A stretch of DNA of 64,000 bases from Glandiceps talaboti. Its lineage: Eukaryota; Hemichordata; Enteropneusta; Spengelidae. The notes beneath the pieces are model-generated. The model saw only the letters and a list, made by a program, of their open reading frames with translations. It had not been told where the DNA came from and did no database searches. This document shows positions 35,143 to 49,679 of this stretch, piece by piece. Both the position numbers and the translations under genes were made by a program. The DNA lies in assembly GCF_964340395.1 (NCBI RefSeq), contig NC_135556.1, positions 8,312,501-8,376,500 of the forward strand, read 5' to 3'. The number at the start of each line of letters is the position of its first letter. The stretch's first letter is position 1.

Positions 35143-36010
35143 TATATTTATAGTCTAGTTCCATGACGAACAGTATACACACTTTTACCGTCTACAAGGT
35201 CCCCAACAATTGCACATAATTCTATGCTTCCTCCCACAGGGTTCATATAAACATGATGACGGCCTCGCATCCCCATGTGATCTTAGTTTAAACAGACTGG
35301 AGGGGGAGTTGGTCATTTGCAGGTATCATTATTACGTGCTAAATGCCCGCGATAGTCAAAACATGGTCAAAACAGCTGTATCAAATGTATTAATGAGCAA
35401 TGACGACAGCCTGTCAATTTGTGATGGATTACTACTGACATGCGCTGTTGTTCTTCGGTCACCATGTTGTTCAAACACACTTGACACCTTTTGTTGGGAC
35501 CTTGACTAGACAGTAAAAGTGTGTATACATGTACTGCCTGTCATGGAACTAGACTACTATATTTATAGAAATAGTATATACCCCTGCCCTTCTTGTCCAC
35601 AATACATGTATAGAAATAGTATATCTCCCTTGACATTCAAAATACTTCAACATGTTCATTTCAAGATGTGATGTACTGTAATACTGTATATACATGTACA
35701 TGCATGAGGGCCTCAATGGAAAGAAGCTGACCCTGCAACACCATGATGACATTATCGCGTCCCTAAGTGATTTTAATTTAAACAGACTGGAGGTGGCAGA
35801 GGTGGAGTTCTGGTTGGACATTTGCATATATAATATCAGTCCTAGAAACATGAGAATGATGACGACAGCCTGTCAATTTGTGATGGATTACTACTGACAT
35901 GCATGTTCGCACTTCACTCACCATGAAGTTGATTACCGCCTTGAGTAACGTGATTGACTAGACGGTATAGTATGAAACGTAATACGAATACATTCCAGGA
36001 ACTAGACCAG
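35143..36010. mobile_element. Two related TIR elements in tandem (family G)
   Basis: Copy 1 (35,143-35,575) has ends GTCTAGTTCCATGAC and GTCATGGAACTAGAC with about 50 bp of inverted similarity, including AGTGTGTATAC. Copy 2 (about 35,690-36,010) keeps the interior and the right end (GGAACTAGAC) but lacks a clear left end. They share an identical stretch of about 45 bp (GACGACAGCCTGTCAATTTG and onward). The shared peptide frames differ, so the conservation is not coding. Confidence 0.75.
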
Positions 36011-38395
36011 GTAAACCTTAGAAAAATATGTTTACATTAAATTTGATATTATTCAGAAAGGCATTTATTAATTTTCATACATTTGACATATTTGATCAAC
36101 GACATTTGAATACCCTGACTGTAATTTGCGTAAAGCGACCCTACATCGAATTTTTAATATCTGAATAAAACAAAATGTAAGCCTACTGTGCACACATCCT
36201 GACAACATGATATAGATAATTATAACAGAATTCCCTTGAAATGGTCTACATCCTGTCTATTATGGCAGCAACTCTCCTCAGAGTTCCAAATTCACTTACA
36301 GATTACTTTCATATCTAATTAGCACTGTCAATTTACATAGGGGTGAACAGCTATATTGCACTACCTTTCCCTGGAGTCATAAACGTGTTGAACATACATC
36401 GTACGAGTTTGAATAACAAGCTGTAATCAATACATCCTATGCTATCACTAGTATGACACATGGATACTCTGAAGTCAGAACAACTTGATTAAATCTTTGA
36501 AGAAGAAAAAGACTTGGTTCTTTAATTTACAATGTTAGTTACATTTAAAAAACCCAAAAAAGTTGTTTCTTATACACTGTATCTTCTAAGTTCTAATCTA
36601 ATATATTTGCACATGAGGTGAATCTCATTTTTTATAATGAAAATACCGGATGTATATATTAGTAAACATCAGATAACAGTGTACACAGTATAATTAAATG
36701 TATTATCATTTATACTATCCAGTACATGTAGACTGCTAGCAGACATTAATCAGATTGATATCAGACCTACAAGACAGCATAACAGCCTGAGCAAAACTGT
36801 ACATGTACATGTACTTCTTGAATTTTTCTGTTTTTGTGTTTGGAATTCCTCCCTCCCTGTGATTTTTGTTTATTATATACACATATATGTTCATAACACA
36901 TTGAAACATACTGCATGATTCTACTGTGCAAATATTGTATGGCTTCAGGTAAGTACCAGCAGTTTGAGAAAAACTGACCATAGAACATGTCTATATAGAG
37001 TCCTGTCCAGATGGGTACAGTGTACCTGTACATACAATGTACAAGACACAGTTATGTTTCTCAATACCTGATATCCCTGATGTTTTGCTGGAACACAAAA
37101 CAATTGAACAAACAAACATGTATTATCTACTAAAACAACTGACTAATAAATTTAATATCTATATGTAACCAAAAAAGTAACTAAAGTGGCAAGATTATGA
37201 AATAAAATATTTTTATTTTATTATTTTTTCACTACTTGGGTCACACTTTTTCAGTTTCAATACCTGTACATTGAGGTCATATGAATCAGTTTTGATATAA
37301 TTCAGATGTCATTTTTTGTCAGAACAGGAAATATGTAAAAAATATGACCAACACTTTGAACATGGTATCGGAAATTCAACATTTGCCACAGCATATGTAC
37401 AGTCCATTGTGACCTGAAAACTGATTACCACATTGTTTATACAAGTTGTACTGACAAGATTCACACAACTGGAATACAGGAGAATTGGTTAATAGCATAG
37501 GCACAACACAAAACTCAGTTGCATTTTGCAAACTGCAGTCTGGATTTTTTCAAATTTATAAGCGAGCTCAAAACTCTGCACCTTCTATAAGATGTGTACC
37601 GTAGTTGCCAGTTGGAGACTAGAGAGGACGATATCTGTCATAGTCATATGATAAATGTTACACAGACAAATATATTTGTTTCTAATACCTCTATGACTAA
37701 ATGACAAATTCACTGACAGATGATATTTTGGTCTTGGCTGGAATTTTTGTTGAATATTAAAGTCACAAATACAAAACTGAAACTCAAAGTGTCAATATTC
37801 CAGTCACGAATATACATGTACACATAGTATGTTGAAACTGATTCTGCACTAATCCCATTGGCTATGTCAACAAAATACCTAGTTTAATGTACACAATACA
37901 TTAAATAACTTAACTAGACAAATCTGCAAACAATCAATATTGTCTATGTGTGCAAAGAACACAAATTATTGCATATTTCTCTGAATGAAGTATGTGACTG
38001 GAAAACTAATATATTATCAACTTTTGGGACTGTTTTACATTGTTAAATTACTGTCTGATAACCTAGGAAAGAAAACTTCATTTGTTAATTGTTGTTTTAG
38101 ATCATCTGCATATTTGAGCTTTAAATATACATATGGTCATATTTATTCAACGACCACAGTTATTCGAAAATATGTTGTTGAAAAGATATAATGAAACAGT
38201 CTATCCACAATATTCTTTAAAATAAATGCACAGTAGACAAGAATAAATGCTAGCTTCACAGTATCTCAATAATTCAGTATATAAGTAAATGATACTCTGA
38301 AAAAAGGAAGTTACAAAATTGGCTTGAATCTCTGAATAGTTTTACACCCTATTACTGGACTTTTTCAAGAAGTTTTTTAATCATGTTAACATAGA

Positions 38396-38884
38396 GTCTG
38401 TGGTGTTAGAGTAGTTTCTAGAGATGACAGGCAGTCTGTGGTGTTATGGTAGTTTCTAGAGATGAGAAGCAGTCTGTGGTGTTAGAGTAGTTTCTAGAGA
38501 TGACAGGCAGTATGTGGTGTTACAGTAGTTTTTGGAGATGACAGGCAGTCTGTGGTGATACAGTAGTTTCTAGAGATGACATGCAGTCTGTGGTGTTATG
38601 GTAGTTTCTAGAGATGACAGGCAGTCTGGTGTCATGGTAGTTTCTAGAGATGACAGGCAGTCTGTGGTGTCATGGTAGTTTCTAGAGATGACAGGCAGTC
38701 TGTGGTGTCATGGTAGTTTCTGGAGATGACAGGCAGTCTGTGGTGATACAGTAGTTTCTTGAGATGACATGCAATCTGTGGTGTCATGGTAGTTTCTAGA
38801 GATGACAGGCAGTCTATGGTGTTAGAGTAGTTTCTAGAGATGACAGGCAGTCTGTGGTGTTAGAGTAGTTTCTAGAGATGACAA
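38396..38884. repeat. 38-bp minisatellite, about 13 copies
   Basis: Unit core GTAGTTTCTAGAGATGACAG plus GCAGTCTGTGGTGT. Variants TTAGA, TCATG and GATAC before the core define subtypes that recur in order. Confidence 0.95.
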
Positions 38885-39649
38885 GTGATAATATCCTCTA
38901 TTATATTATCAGATGTGCATGTCTGCATTACACTTGGGAACTAAAAGCCCTGCTCCCACTCGAATCGATTACAAATCAATTTAAACTGGTTTGGCGGACG
39001 AGTTTCAGTTTACTAACTTAAATCGAATCAAAATTGCTTTCTGTCTCTACAATAGAAACTGAGGCAAAGATTAGATCTGATTTAACTGTCTCCACACACA
39101 ACATTTTGAATGAATCTCTTTAATTGAATGTACGCCAAAAATAGAGCACCCTTGATCGTACACATTTTTTTATCTTAGTACAAATACATCAACATCTAGT
39201 TATACAGCAGTGTGTGTGCATTACTGTATTACAAACACTCTGAACATGGCTGAGTTTGTCACATACCACTGATGAGTTGATCTTGAATACTTCCAAGAAT
39301 GTACATGTATGAGTCCAGGTTTAATAGACTATCAAGATATATCATGTTTTTAAGCCTTATTTCCCCAGTTTACTTAAACCAGGGTTGCCTACAGTTGTTC
39401 TTATGGGCAGTAATGTAAAATGCACAATGTACGTAAATTCAGAGGAGTTTCCCTCATATATTATATTATACATAACACATGTACATTGTATTCCAAAGTA
39501 TCAAAAGAATGTGTTAAACATCAGGTCAACAATATTAATGTCACCAAATTACTCCTTTTCTGTTAGCTGAATTCTAAAACCTTTGAAAAAATCTACGAAA
39601 AACAAACATGAACTTTGAAAGTTTACCCTATTTATATAGTACAGTATAC

Positions 39650-39840
39650 GACCTAGTCTTGCTTGCTGCAGGCCCCACAATTTCATTAAACCTAACCTTT
39701 GAACAGGAAAAAGCTTTCTGCCGTATACATGTACTTTCTCTTGTACATGTGTCTTGTCTTTTATTACATTTGATGATTGCCTGGTGCCAAGACAAATTTC
39801 CATGTTTTTATGGACAATAAAGTATATCTTATCAATCTAA
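39650..39840 (+). mobile_element. LINE-like 3' tail fragment
   Basis: TTGCCTGGTGCCAAGACAAATTTCC and TTATGGACAATAAAGTATAT followed by CTTATC resemble the 3' ends of invertebrate non-LTR elements. No coding remnant is clear upstream. Confidence 0.45.
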
Positions 39841-40207
39841 TATATAATCTTCAAAATATTGGGAAATGACAGCATAAATTGCTTGCATTTTTCTGTTAAT
39901 ACAAAAGGTATTGCAGTGTAATCTTGTTTCTACAAAACATAGCAGCCAGATTTTCCCTAAGGTTCAATAATTCTTCATCTCAGGATACATCTAAACACTT
40001 TTCCAATTTTCAGATGAATCTGCCATATGGTTTTCAATTACCAAAAATCACATTTTTTTAAAACCCAAACACATACCTGTTATGTAACATTTTGATTTGG
40101 ATAATTTCTCAACTAGGCACTCAAAGTAATATCCATCAAATGCAAATCAGTTCAGCAGTTTTTGAGTTTAATTAGTTTTAATACACCACACAGATATACA
40201 TGTACCT

Positions 40208-40211
40208 AGCC

Positions 40212-40246
<35 letters not shown>

Positions 40247-40415
40247 TGAACAAACAGACGGATGGATGGATGGACGGACAGACAGACATACACTTCACTA
40301 TACCCACAGCACAACTAAATATTAGTTGACTTGTGCTGTAAATTGCATACTGTACAATGTATACATACATACATACATACATACATACATACATACATAC
40401 ATACATACATACATG
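40208..40415. repeat. (CAGA)n and (CATA)n microsatellites
   Basis: A CAGA tract with GATG and GGAC variants lies at 40,210-40,290 and a pure CATA tract at 40,362-40,412. Confidence 0.95.
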
Positions 40416-41814
40416 GATATCTACTTATTAATTTACATTCAATATTGTTTGCAACATAGTAATTGCAAATGTTGGTCTCATCCTTTCCTCAATATACAAT
40501 ATAAATACATAATGATTCTTCAAAGCAGAAGGAATAATAAATCTAATACATTTTCCAGATAATATTCTCATGAAATAAGAACGCCATGATATACGCATGA
40601 CTCAAAACAGAATTACAAACAAAGAAACCAAATAGTGATCAGATATATTTTCTGTTTCTATGGCAACATTTCCTCTTCGCTTAGAAAGTCAATTTCGACT
40701 CACTTTGGTATCAGCTACATAATCTTATATCACCTTAGGGATAATCTCAAAATATCAGATTGTCATACTTTTCCCACTAAATCCTCCAGCTGTAGCAGTA
40801 GGTGTTATAATTTCAGAGTTGAATATACACTTGATTGTTATAGAATATTTCATGACTTCTTAGAATGCTGCAACTTCTTAAAGTTAGTAAATTATAATCT
40901 CTGAAGATGCCAAGAACATGCAATGAAATGAAGTCCCAGTGGATGAAAACTACTTTTTTTAAAAACAATTTTGATTCATATATGACAATTTGGTATACAT
41001 TGTTATAGACTTGTGCTCAGAGAGTTGCCCTGGACTATGTTTACCCACGACTACAGGCACATGTAATTTTACAAAGATTCAAGCAAGTGCATTTATGTTA
41101 TTAGTCAATGACTAATATAAATACACTTGTTTTGAGTTTTTGCTAAACTGTACTATACTATAATGTATGTATGGATACAAAAAAGAAAAGAAAAAGACAG
41201 ATGTTAACGATTTTAATGGACATCACTGCATGAAAAGATGGTATTTCCGGTTCTGTATACATGATGGCAAATCCGGAATTTAGTCTAGAATTGCTGCAAA
41301 TCCATTGTGTGAGCGTCATATATACTGAACAGGAAATGTCAAATTTTCATGCAGTGCAAGTAAGTGCTATTTTGATTTTGTTCACTTAATTTCTTTGTGT
41401 CTCACTACATTGACGACCATGAATAAAAATGTATATGTACAGTACAGTCATATATGGTAGCATGTGATAATATATGAAAATCATGACTGTGTATATTCCA
41501 TACATGTGCACATACATGTAGTTTAGTTGTAGAAAGAGTAATGACATTTCATATCATTGAAATATCCCTGAGATAGTACATTTATTCAATTATAATAATA
41601 ATTCTGTGTGCAAAAATATATCTGATAATTTTGAGGTACACAACAAATGATATGACTGTAAACAATAGGTGTTATCATGCCAGACATTTACAAATGACTA
41701 GACTACACATTTACATATCAAATACCAAAATGTCTCTTCATTTAAATTTAAAGCAAACATTCTTGTTTTGAATATTACAGGTGTGATCATTGTCGTCACC
41801 ATGCATTATGGCAG

Positions 41815-41890
41815 TATATTTGCTAAGGGCTGGGAACCTCGGTAACAGGATTCTGGAAGGGGGAAATCTGGTAAAACGGACATAGTTTCC
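41815..41890. mobile_element. Family E fragment
   Basis: CAGTATATTTGCTAAGG start followed by GGGAACCTCGGTAACAGG and AATCTGGTAAAAC, matching the left part of family E. Confidence 0.55.
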
Positions 41891-44224
41891 GATACATTAT
41901 ACCATATTATATTATAGCATTACCAATTCCAGTGAATTTTGACGTCATCGCTGTACATTATTACTGATAATGTACTCCGTTATTGGGCATCGCGGCCCCA
42001 GAACGAGCATAACAATACAAGCTTATTTGTTCTGTTTCTTCATACGACTAGGTATTTTTTCGAAATGTATGTTGTTACTTATGATTGTCATTTCCACTGT
42101 TTAAAAATACAACGTATTCATGAAACAAATTTGTGTTCACAGCAGTTCACTGAAGTGTATATGTGTGTGTACGTGTATGTACGTGTTTTTAATACAGTTC
42201 CCCACAGTACATTATACAAGGTATAAAAATCAATGAACGATTTACTGGTTACAACCCCCATCCCTATCCGCTCACCCCATAGTTGTATATAATGTCAAGC
42301 ATATAATAGCTGTTTTTCGAAAAAAATACCGATATAATGAAAACTCCAGATACGATATTTCATATAAAATACAGTTAATAAATACTTCATCGTATACTTA
42401 TAACATTAGCCTATTTCACTGCAGTGTTCTTAACAGCTGTATTACACTTATATACCCAAATAGAACTATTTTCTACCCAAATAGAACTGACTATTTTCTA
42501 AGTTACATGTATATCTAATCTAATCTAATGTACATATACATCAAGATTAGATATTATTAGTAATTCATCTAGGTTTTGCTAGTATTTTGTCCTCTATACA
42601 TATAAGTGTACAATGATAAAAATAGATACCATGGCATTTGCTCAACAAGACCATACATGTACAAATTGAAATGTAAATGGCATTGTATTTTCAGACTTAT
42701 GGATAACACAGGTATAAACATGTACTCATGTATTTATCTTTTTAATATCATTTATCATACAATAAAAGAATACACACATATAGTAACCACAAAATTAATA
42801 TATATACCCACAGGATAAGACAAAAGGGATGCATGAAATGTTTTTTTTTTAAACTGGGTGACTGGGGACTGAACAGCAGCTGAGCTTATATTACAGTTCA
42901 AGACAGATCATGTCTCGCCAGGGAAATCCTTGTTGTAATCCTACCTTCTTGCTAAAACCTGTTGCAAAGTGTTTTTGGAAAATATAATATCATATTACAT
43001 AGAAATGTTTTTTTTAATGCAAATAGTTTGTCTATGTTTTATTGATAAATCGAAGTGACTTTGAATATGTCAATAAATCTTTATTTTACCATTTCACAAA
43101 GTAGCGCCTTCATTTCAAAAAGTTGAATATACAGAAGGATTTTGTCAATTTTTTCTCTAGTATACATACACTGTTTTACAGCTTGAGCAAATCATTGATT
43201 TTCTACAGTTAAAAACAATTTTAAAGCAATTAGTGTGACTGTCCAATGCAGTGGAAGAAATATGGATATAGTTAAAAACATGTATTAGCTTTCAATGAAA
43301 TCTTAATCTACAGCTTTTATACTTTTTAACTTTAAGTTTAATTTTTTAAATGCACACATATTTTCACACTAGTGGCACTGCATATGCATGCATGCACACA
43401 CACACATGCATATTCGCAGACGCACGCACACACAGAAATGCAATATATATGTAGTGTATCTATCTACTTGCTTGATCAGTGACTCCATTACACTCATTCA
43501 CCATCTAGTAGATATGAATGTATTGGAGTCACACTGACAGATCCATCAAGTAGAGCAGCTAATACTAATAAGTGTACATTGTACATGTTGTATGTACACA
43601 TCGGCTAACCTGAAAAATTAAACACATACGACACACATACATGTATGCTTACACCAATACCATACCAAAATACACATATGTTCATATGTATAATACAATA
43701 CACACTCAGTGTCTTAATGATAACACCAAAACAAAGCAAAGCACAGCATATAACTTTAGAGTAAAACATGAATGTACATTTAACTCACCAATCATGTACC
43801 ACACCACAGCTGTATTGCCAATATGAGATGTGTCTCTAGTTGATGACAGTTATTGCATACTAAAACATATATCAACATAACAAAGAGAATTTAAACAATT
43901 GGACTGTACCACAAACAGACAGGTACATTGACATAATTTACACAATCCTTTGTTTCTCTGTACTACAGACAATATGTTGAAACCATTACGTTTGTTTTTT
44001 GAAGGTCCAGCTATATTGACATTGACATGCACATTGACAAACACTTTTTCCAGGGTTTAATTTTGTCTATTAAAATCATTCCAATTAAGACATAAATTAC
44101 GGTATATATCAATTATCTAACAATAACATTCATACACAATTCTCTTCTTCCATTTTTGATTGAGAAACAGATAACATGTCTAACATTTAACAATTTTTCA
44201 AATGGTGTATTTTTGTTGTCTTTC

Positions 44225-44310
44225 ATGTTTGTTTTTCCTGTGTTATTTGTACAGCGCATTGTGATTATTTGTAATGTAATGCGATTTATAAGAAATAAAG
44301 ATTAAGATCA
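44225..44310 (+). mobile_element. LINE/SINE-like 3' tail
   Basis: TTATTTGTACAGCGCATTGTG, TGTAATGTAATGCGATTTATA and AAATAAAGATTAAGAT have the form of a non-LTR 3' end. Confidence 0.5.
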
Positions 44311-44427
44311 TTTGACAAAATGAGACCATCATATTTCCTTCTTTTATATTTCAACTTCAGCCAATTTGGCCATAGTTCCATTCAAACAAGACATTCATTC
44401 CATCAACATTTTATATACATGTACATG

Positions 44428-44790
44428 CAGTGTTCTCCTCACTATAGAGAAGCAAGGTGCAAATACTGTCCTTGCCATCTAGGCCACCATGCTTGATAGG
44501 TTTCTACCGTACTTCAGAAGTATTAATTTCTTCCATCCTTGAGCTTTAGTAATCTTTGAATGACAAAATCATAATACTACTTTCACATGGTGAGAAATGG
44601 CTGATCCTTGATATTCATGTTCATGTGCGTGTCCTTTTGTGTTAAAATAAACATGTCAGAGTTTGTTCTAGCATTGAAGACATGCATATTGATCACTATT
44701 CAAACCATTATGCAAATTACCATGCTATTTATACATAAATCAATATGCAAATTAGCCACACTCCTTGCAATCTACCTGGGGAGAACACTG
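44428..44790. mobile_element. Family F hAT-like TIR element, copy 2 (inverted)
   Basis: Ends CAGTGTTCTCCTC and GGGGAGAACACTG form 13-bp TIRs with one mismatch. TACATG flanks both ends. Internal blocks (GATAGGTTTCTACCGTACTTC, ATGCAAATTA) are the reverse of copy 1 at 32,037. Confidence 0.82.
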
Positions 44791-45554
44791 TACATGTAAC
44801 TTTCTTGTTACATGTATCTATTCACTTGCCTAAACCCTAATCAGTAGTTACAGTGTATAAATGGTAGGGATCAGTGCAGTTACTACATGCATAGAATATA
44901 TATTCATTTTACAGGAGATCTCTTTAATAAGTAGCTGCATGTATGGAATATCTATTGACAGGATAGAGAACCAGATCATCTTGTATATGGATGTGTCAGA
45001 GAACATGATAATCCCTTAACTTCTCATGATATAAATGTGGGATTAGTGGAATAAATGTTAACAGGTTTTTCGTCTAACCTCTCTCTCCCTTTTTTTCTTG
45101 GGTTCAGCAACTTCAGAGACTACAGTACAATGTACATAACTATCAAAATATGGAAAGATACAGTCATGTACATTGTCTATTAATGATGAATCCAGGCCTA
45201 CTCTAAATTACTTACTCTCCCCTAAGGTGTTTCCATTTATGATAAGTCAAGAAAATATCAAGTCCATCCTATATCACTTAAATCTATTAAAGTGCTATTG
45301 GCTGTAACTGTTACATGTAGGTCCATTTTAGAAATTAATTTTACCACACTGAAACTTATTAAGAACCAAGTTCATGTCGACACACTATACAATTATGTAG
45401 AGGATTAAAGTGCATGGTTAAATTATGCGCAAAGAAAATTTGTAATCTTTACATTGTTGATGGTTTTTTTACTGGTAACTAATAAATTATGTCATGTCAT
45501 TTGATGTCATATCTTGATTCTTGGTGAGAGTTGTGTACGTTAACTTTAATGAAA

Positions 45555-45800
45555 ATTTAACACCTAAAAACCACAACATTACAGACTGTGCCCCTTTAAT
45601 ACAATACTACTGGCCGAACTTTTAATTTCATGATTGTTTGTATTAAATAAACGGAACTAGCCGAGTAATTATGGTGGAGATATCAAAGGATCATGTATAC
45701 ATGAAGAAAATCTAACACCTACAATCATAAACTTACAGACTGTGGCCCTTTAATTTCATCACTGAACTTTTATTTTCATGATTGTAAGGCCAAATAAAAA
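45555..45800. repeat. Two-copy direct repeat
   Basis: ACAGACTGTG.CCCTTTAAT and GAACTTTTAATTTCATGATTGT recur at about 45,580 and 45,735. Confidence 0.7.
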
Positions 45801-47389
45801 AATTTAGTGTGTTTCCTCATATGTCCTAAGAACTTGAGCTGTCCCTTTCGAATGGTTTTCATCAGTTTCCTCTTTGGGCCTGCTCTTTTTAAAACCTCAT
45901 TTGTTATGTGATCTACATTGTACCCATGATATTTTCATTATTCTTCTGTAAAACCACATTTCTGTTGCCTGTAATTTATTCTCCATTTGTATGTGTAGCA
46001 AGTGTCCAGCATTCACTACCTACTATTCACTACTACTTGGATATACATTTGTATACATATCAAAGTTAAAACTGAAGACAATATGCAAGACCTTAAAAAT
46101 GAAACTGTCTCATTTTTTTTATGGTGCCCCTTTCTAATACCTACATGTACATTTTGTACAGCTGAGAACATGTATTTATGTAACGTTGTGGTAACTTTTA
46201 TGGATGCTACATGTACAGAATAGCTTATAAAACACAAATCACAAAGTGAAGAAGTCGTGAAATGGATGTCTTTTTAGTATGATGTGACTGGAACATCAAT
46301 CACATAACACAAGTCAGTGATATGTATGGATAACATTGTTCAATATAAGTTTGAAATACAGGGAATGCAGCTGGAACAGTCATAAATGCACTGACAATGT
46401 TTGTTTGGTACATGGACATCTTGTGACTTTTTAGGTAGGACCCTTAATAATAGATTGCAGGATACACCATAATGGTTTGACTTTTTTTGGTTTGCTCTTT
46501 TTGTATGCTGGCTGATATATAGGGCAACACATACAATATATCATATCTTACAGAGTAACCATCCCTTAGTTGGAGCAGAGGGTCTATGGTTGGAGCTACA
46601 GTAGAAATGATGTTGGCTTGGTGTTTCACTTTCATGTATGTGGCATGATGTTTTTGAGACAGAGATAGACACATTTCAATTCCAGACTGACAATTACAAA
46701 AGATACAACCCATACAGCAGGATCCTTTGCCCAGTCACATTAAAAAGTACAATGTAATAAAGCAAGTTGCTGTTCTTTAACAGTGTAGTAAAACCAGACT
46801 TCTGCTGAAAATGTACAAACGGACTTGATGATTTTAATGGCGTCAATTGTTTTACTTTCCTACTGATAATCAGCATGATACATGTACATGTATCTTGTCC
46901 ATTTCTACATCCCCACTGTGTCCGACACCTATATAATTTATTCTTTTGCATTTGAAGTTGTCTCTCTGTGTGTAAAAAAATATCAATCACTTGAGTGAAA
47001 CAACCAAGGCAACATATCATTTGCACTGTAAGTTCCTTTGCATATTTTTTGTAGAACCAATATCGATTCTTATACTATCCTTTCACTTGTTATACAGTTT
47101 GTGTAACTGCAATGTACAAAATGGTGTTGTTTCTGGGATAGGTACATGTATCTTACCACGTCCCTAAAGTTTGACTATGTCTGTGAAGCATATTTTTAGG
47201 AACAAGCTGCCATAGAAGTGTTAATCATTTGCCGTACATTTTCCATTTCGCTAGAAAAGTGGGATGGATGCAGGTCTAATCATAAAACATCTTCAGTTGC
47301 TATGGTGACCACAGTTTCCTTCTCTTCTAACTGTTGGGTTTGAAATTACTGATGACTGATAAAATGGCCCAAAGAAATGAGGAAATATC

Positions 47390-47510
47390 ATGCAATGACC
47401 ATTGCAGATATATTACAATGTATATATGCAATTCAATGACCATTGCAGATATATTACAATGTATATGTAATTCAATGACCATTGCAGATATATTACAATG
47501 TATGGCAAAA
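47390..47510. repeat. ~40-bp tandem repeat, three copies
   Basis: Unit AATGACCATTGCAGATATATTACAATGTAT with 9-12 variable bases. Confidence 0.9.
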
Positions 47511-49061
47511 TTAGCAACCCACAAGGCCTTCAAATTGCATCGTCAACAAAACCACAGGCCTCACGTACCTGAGCTTCATTTTTTTATCCTATCAGAAAAT
47601 TAATATTACCCTGACTTTAATACATGGCCTTCAAACTGCAGTGTTGTATCAATTAATATGTTACATAATTTCATTTTGAAAATGTATAATTGACATGTGT
47701 CATAGATAATGTGTTTGACAGAAATGGTATGAACCAATCTTATTAGAATCAACTGTAAGGGTTGATTATCAGTTATTTGTTCACTATTACGTTTCGGTAC
47801 TTCCCTTTTTAGCTAGTGTCCTTGGGATTACATGTTCACATTTTGCTAGGTAGAGGCAGTGACCAAGTAGAAGCCACAGTCCCCACAAATACTTCTATGT
47901 GACTTAAAGGTGCAATGATTTAAAACAAATTAGTGGCAACAAATAAATACTTAAAAAGGTATGCAGGAAATGGCTGGGTTTTGATAATTGACTCTAAAGG
48001 AAAGGTCAAGCTCTAAAAAGAAGATTTACACCTAATTATATAGGGATAGACACTTGAATTTAGTATATTTTCCTTCTCCTGACAGTGGACATGATTTCAA
48101 AGAAATTGTCAACAAATAAATAATGACAAAGTGTCTGTGATGGGTAAAGGAATGGCTGGATTTTAATAGGGGGTAGACACTTGAATGGAGTTGCTATACA
48201 TATATTACAGTTTTTGAGTTACATGTATGCCATAAATAGTGATTTTTAACTTCAAATCTGGCCGCCATTCCGTCAATTTGGCATATTTTGTGAAACAAAG
48301 TGATGAGCATAGGTCCCATAAGACATGTCAACTTTGTGCCAGGTTTGAAAGAAATCAGATATTGCAAGTCTGAGAAATAACATATTTCGGACAGACTGAT
48401 GGATGGATAGATGGAGCCCATTGTAATAGTCCTCATTTGGGAATTAAAAAAACATGATTATTTTTAACAAATGATGATATTAGCAAAAAACGAAGATAAT
48501 ACTAATAGTGAAGAAAGTGAAGAAACTCACAAATCACTACATGTTTTGGATTTTAATCAGACTGGATATGATTGAATAACACTACTTTTGATAACTTAAT
48601 TGGACCCTGGTTTTCCATGCACAGAATACACATACAAATCATTACCTACATGTACATCAAACATCAAATAGAATTCAAATGCCTAAACAACTGAAAGGAT
48701 TTAGATATAAGCTAGCATGTTATTATAGTTTGCATGTAGCCAGCAAGGTGAATACCCAGTTAGTAATGTTTTATGTATGCAATACACACCAAATACTGAT
48801 GTAGCCAACAGTAGATAATGTAAAGCTATTTGTGATAAACATGTATACATACATTTGTATGCAATTTGTATACACTACCAGGGCTCACATGCATTTTAAG
48901 AACTATCTTTTCCAATGACATCACAAGCAAATATTGTCACAATACATACCGCATTTGTCAATAGGGTTTAGATTACATTATAATGTGAAGTATATCTGTC
49001 ATACTTATGCACAGTTACATACATGTCTATGTAAATGTACATACATGTACACTGTAGATGT

Positions 49062-49400
49062 TAATTCCCAAAATTGTTCTCTGTTCTACCAAGGAAAATA
49101 CGAGTGACCTAAGAGTCCTTGGTCAATACAAGTCGCTAGACTCGTATTACTATTACTCGTAGTGACAACCCTTAGGTCACGAGTATTTTCCTTGGCTGAA
49201 CGAAGAGAAATATTGGAGGATAACATAATTATACCAGCACCAGTAATATCAAAGACTAATCAGGGAAAGTAATGGCATTTTAATGTTTTGACTCAAACAC
49301 AGCAGAAGCAGTGACGTAGACGCGCGTTGTCATGACGTAGAACGACCAGAGAATATTCCATAATTATTTGTTCAACTTGGCTCATTTATGGTATAATACT
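49062..49400. mobile_element. Family A hairpin MITE, copy 3 (best hairpin)
   Basis: Arms around 49,088-49,125 and 49,164-49,215 pair through CCAAGGAAAATAC.AGTGACCTAAG and its complement. The tail has GTGACGTAGACGCGCGTTGTC and ends near GGTATAATAC. The start near ATTCCC and this end may be short TIRs. Confidence 0.8.
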
Positions 49401-49679
49401 AATAGGCAATACACAACAAACAAACAACATAGCCACCAGGGTTCACATACAATTAGAACTATGTCTGGTCATGTGACATTACTACATTAGTATACACTTT
49501 TTGTATCATTTTAGAATGTATACAATAGTCACCTCAGGCCCTATAATCTAAATGTAATATGCACTTTCATGTGGACAACATGGTCAGACAACCTAACAAT
49601 TACTCTTCTCTCAAAAACTGACCAACTAAAGTTTACCTCAGTCACTACATTGATAGACTAGGGTACTTGTAGTACATAA

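Noticed and set aside
35210-35509. 99-codon frame in family G element
   Set aside because: The sister copy conserves the DNA but in another frame with stops, so it is not coding.
46694-47026. 110-codon minus-strand frame
   Set aside because: Cys-rich low-homology translation in AT-rich non-coding DNA, within chance length.
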